Shown here one piece after another: positions 61,835 through 64,000 of a stretch of 64,000 bases of DNA. The DNA comes from Collibacillus ludicampi (lineage in GTDB: Bacteria; Bacillota; Bacilli; Tumebacillales; BOQE01), in assembly GCF_023705585.1 (NCBI RefSeq), contig NZ_BOQE01000001.1:712501-776500 (forward strand), in the 5' to 3' direction. The notes beneath the pieces were generated by a model. That model had not been told where the DNA came from, made no database searches, and saw only the letters and a list, made by a program, of their open reading frames with translations. How positions within the stretch are numbered: the first letter of the stretch is position 1; the number at the start of each line of letters is the position of its first letter. The position numbers and the translations under genes are program-made.

Positions 61835-62095
61835 TTAACTGGTCAATAAATTGATTGCCTCCTCGTCCGTTGCATCGACCATATCTTCATTCGCTATCTC
61901 CCCCATTAACGAATCTATTTGCCACTGACCAGTTATACCTGTTCTCATCGCTCTTACGCATTCACGTATTCGCCCCGCTTTGTTTGGATATGAATTGATG
62001 TATTCTACATCTTTACGTTGCTCCTCATCTAGCACGTTCCATGCCACGGACACGTATACAAGTTCGCATTTATCGCTGCGTTTGTACTTTTTCAT
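61835..62095 (-). CDS. candidate ParR-like DNA-binding partner
   Basis: An 86-residue protein starting MKKYKRSDKCELVYVSVAWN, with YINSYPNKAGRIRECVRAMR in the middle and an acidic C-terminus (ANEDMVDATDEEAINLL). It overlaps the 3' end of the actin-like gene by 26 nt, the position and size expected of ParR in parMR operons. No sequence signature for ParR was identified beyond the basic N-terminal half. Confidence 0.6.
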   Translation of the reverse strand: MKKYKRSDKCELVYVSVAWNVLDEEQRKDVEYINSYPNKAGRIRECVRAMRTGITGQWQIDSLMGEIANEDMVDATDEEAINLLTS

Positions 62096-62897
62096 ACATC
62101 TTCACCCCGATATCGTAGTAAGCCCTCGCATTTGCGAACATTCCGTCCTCAAGCGGTTCAATTGGTACGTTGCGTATATATTGTCGCAGTGCGGAAGACA
62201 AAGGTTCGGCTGCACCACCCAAAACGTATATCGGGCCACAGAATTGGTGTAGCTTTCGGGCAACGCTATTAGCGACTAATCGCGCGAATTGTTCCATGGA
62301 TAGGTTCCGAATATTCTCCAAGCCAAACTCTAACGTACCAGATAGACGATCCACCCATCTCCCACGTTCCCAGGTACAATAGTTCGTTGTTGCTCCGCCT
62401 GCATCGATACCATGAGCTACCGTGTGTTTTTTAGGCAATATAAACTGGGTGCTCGCTCCCTCAGGTACGACCGTGACGTTCGTGATCGTGAATCGTTTGT
62501 GTTCACCATTTACCGTTAAGTCATGTTCACCAGTGAAAAGTTGACGCATCCCCTCTTTTTCTGGTTGTGTGTGATTGCTGATAGGATGACCAATCACTAA
62601 CGCAATTTCTTCTCCGTTTTCGACAAATCGATGTAATGCGGTAAGTCCGATTAATTGTGTGTCGGTTGTAACTTTAGATGTGAGGAAATTTTGTATCCCG
62701 TCTTCTGCCTCATCCCGTGCAATCGAACCAACGTAATATCGACATCCTTTCCACTCTACGACCATATCTTCCTCTGTCATAGTGCGTTCGAGACGTAAGG
62801 TGCGATATGACCCACAATAAGATGGGAACGATAATTTGATTCCATCGCTATATACTTTCACGCGATGTCGGCCAACGTCGAGTCCGAAAATGCGCAT
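62070..62897 (-). CDS. ParM-like actin homologue
   Basis: A 275-residue actin-fold protein: phosphate-1 motif IFGLDVGRHRVKVYS, a phosphate-2 motif HGIDAGGATTNYCTW and adenosine motif IYVLGGAAEPL. This fits ParM/StbA-type plasmid segregation ATPases, which form filaments that push plasmids apart. A GGGGAG precedes the ATG. It implies the element is, or was, a low-copy plasmid. The likely centromere would be in 62898-63055. Confidence 0.78.
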   Translation of the reverse strand: MRIFGLDVGRHRVKVYSDGIKLSFPSYCGSYRTLRLERTMTEEDMVVEWKGCRYYVGSIARDEAEDGIQNFLTSKVTTDTQLIGLTALHRFVENGEEIALVIGHPISNHTQPEKEGMRQLFTGEHDLTVNGEHKRFTITNVTVVPEGASTQFILPKKHTVAHGIDAGGATTNYCTWERGRWVDRLSGTLEFGLENIRNLSMEQFARLVANSVARKLHQFCGPIYVLGGAAEPLSSALRQYIRNVPIEPLEDGMFANARAYYDIGVKMYEKVQTQR

Positions 62898-63055
62898 CCG
62901 TCACACTCCCCTTGTTTGTTGACTGGTTATGAACTTAGTGATGGTATAAGATATGAGTCATTTGTCGAAAAATGTATGTCCCATCGAACGTTTTATAAAA
63001 AAGTGCAAGTAGGAATTTAACGAACAATCGAGAAGTAATGTTTGAGGTGTTGGAC
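62898..63055. other. divergent region between parM-like and XRE genes
   Basis: No gene. TTGACT at 62917-62922 (plus strand) is the only promoter-like hexamer noted. No clear iterated centromere repeats could be seen by eye. Confidence 0.4.
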
Positions 63056-63280
63056 ATGGATGTTACTCCTTTAGAAAAACTGATACGGCAACGCGGACTG
63101 AAGAAAGTTTGGATAGCTGAGCAATGCGGGATAACAAGGAGCACCTTGTCGTCTATCAGTGCCGGAAAACAAGAACCAACGTTGCGCGTAGCATTGAAGA
63201 TAGCGAGGTTGTTTGACGTCAGCGTTGAGGAGTTGTGGGGATGGATACTTGCGGAAGAAGAAAACCGCCCCGATCAGTAA
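63056..63280 (+). CDS. XRE-family transcriptional regulator
   Basis: A 74-residue single-domain HTH protein: LEKLIRQRGLKKVWIAEQCG, RSTLSSISAGKQEPTLRVAL and IARLFDVSVEELWGWI are the XRE fold. It starts at 63056 after GAGGTG (6 nt); an ATG at 63038 is upstream. The last codons overlap a small hairpin AACCGCC / GGCGGTT. It may regulate the divergent ParM-like operon. Confidence 0.88.
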   Translation: MDVTPLEKLIRQRGLKKVWIAEQCGITRSTLSSISAGKQEPTLRVALKIARLFDVSVEELWGWILAEEENRPDQ

Positions 63281-63353
63281 GGCCGAGGCGGTTACATTAT
63301 CATGATTTAAGAAGCGCAGCTTAAGGGGAAAGGTTGAAATGGAGATATTCTGT

Positions 63354-64000
63354 TTAAGATACCCATTGACAATCTTCGGGGTTCTTGTGAGGTAGAAATC
63401 TTTTGAACGATGTGATCCGTAGATTGTGACTTTCAGTACGCTCTAAATACTGAATTTCGCAACACAACAAAGGCTCTACCCATTGCACTCCGGTTCTGTC
63501 TCGATACGTGTGTATCTGTTGGGCCACTTCGAGAAACGCCTGTTTCTCTAGCGGATTGAAGCCAAACTCTACAGTAGCTACCGGTTTATAAGATACCGTC
63601 GGAAAATGAAGGCCAACAAGCAGCCCAAACCGGGGTTTCATACGATATCCTAAAATTACAACGTCTATATTCCGGAAGTTTTTTATTTTGATCCAATCGG
63701 TACTTCGTGTATCCAATGCGTACTTGGATCGTTTACGCTTGGCTACAATACCCTCCCATCGATTCTGCTTAGACCATTCCAGGAGCCAATCGCCAATTTC
63801 CTCTACGAATAGTGTTTGAGTAATCACCTCATTGGGCTGGATGCTCTTGGAGGATATGCTTTCGACTAACGAGATCCTTGTTTAATTGTTCTGTACCATC
63901 GGTATAGAGCACATCAAAGGCGATTAATGTTGCCGGCATTTGCTGTCTTGCATGAGCGATTTTCTCCGGATCGCTCAAGCGGCCACGGGTGTTGAAATCG
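63354..64000 (-). pseudogene. ATP-dependent DNA ligase, frameshifted and cut by the window
   Basis: The part 63354-63827 holds the ligase motifs RWEGIVAKRKRSKYALDTRS with DWIKIKNFRNIDVVILGY, then an OB-fold-like C-terminal segment. Upstream (63846-64000) another frame reads DFNTRGRLSDPEKIAHARQQ and ATLIAFDVLYTDGTEQL, ligase-like nucleotidyltransferase sequence, ending LQEHPAQ-stop. Removing one base near 63847 joins the frames. The N-terminus lies outside the window. It may be a LigD-type or stand-alone ligase. Confidence 0.8.

Overview
The window looks like a low-to-mid GC, endospore-forming member of the Bacillales. The evidence is the coproporphyrin-type heme genes (hemE, hemH start, hemQ), a LipL-type octanoyltransferase, a CcdC homologue, a spore-coat locus with a CotH kinase and CotB-like proteins, AGGAGG-type ribosome binding sites and U-tailed intrinsic terminators. 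Most of it reads as chromosome. The last ~7 kb looks like an inserted or formerly extrachromosomal element.

Layout. 1-8.3 kb: heme synthesis, an acyl-CoA ligase, an exported SH3/copper-amine-oxidase-N protein, lipL, a hotdog thioesterase and ccdC. 8.4-19 kb: a minus-strand organosulfur cluster, read from the right: alpha/beta hydrolase, MetNIQ-like ABC importer, two HpaB-type flavin monooxygenases, an SfnG-like monooxygenase, then ssuE-ssuA-ssuD. Several of these genes are preceded by a short leader with a small hairpin followed by an intrinsic terminator. 19-30.6 kb: asparagine synthetase, an ATP-grasp ligase, a Tn3 transposase remnant, an old-yellow-enzyme gene with its TetR regulator, an AHSA1/ArsR pair, a DUF2935 protein, a three-gene ABC exporter with one frameshifted permease, and panD. 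30.8-38.2 kb: a spore-coat locus in which a Thr-Gly-Arg-Arg repeat protein is divergent from cotH, followed by CotB-like genes in a decayed tandem duplication. 38.3-45.1 kb: small zinc-ribbon proteins, yebC, tag, a toprim protein, an aldo/keto reductase, ridA and threonine synthase. 45.1-47.8 kb: a malic enzyme gene split by an IS4-type insertion sequence with a 9-bp target duplication. 48-54.3 kb: a gabP-gabT-gabD operon with a sigma-54 promoter, tandem upstream palindromes and its own enhancer-binding protein. 54.7-56.4 kb: ctaA and a GNAT acetyltransferase. 56.5-63.3 kb: an element with DnaA boxes, a possible tmRNA 3'-end attachment remnant, a Fic protein, a TraG/HerA-like ATPase, pilin-like small membrane proteins, a ParM/ParR-like segregation pair and an XRE regulator. 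The window ends in a frameshifted ATP-dependent DNA ligase.

A family of large nested hairpin repeats, with paired changes on both arms, sits between genes at six places (about 6.2, 6.5, 7.9, 9.7, 25.9 and 39-41 kb).

The least-described systems here are (i) the CotH / TGRR-repeat / CotB-like coat locus, (ii) the organosulfur cluster with its shared leaders, (iii) the nested hairpin repeats and (iv) the ParMR/pilin-like/ATPase element. All calls come from reading the sequence; no database search was run.
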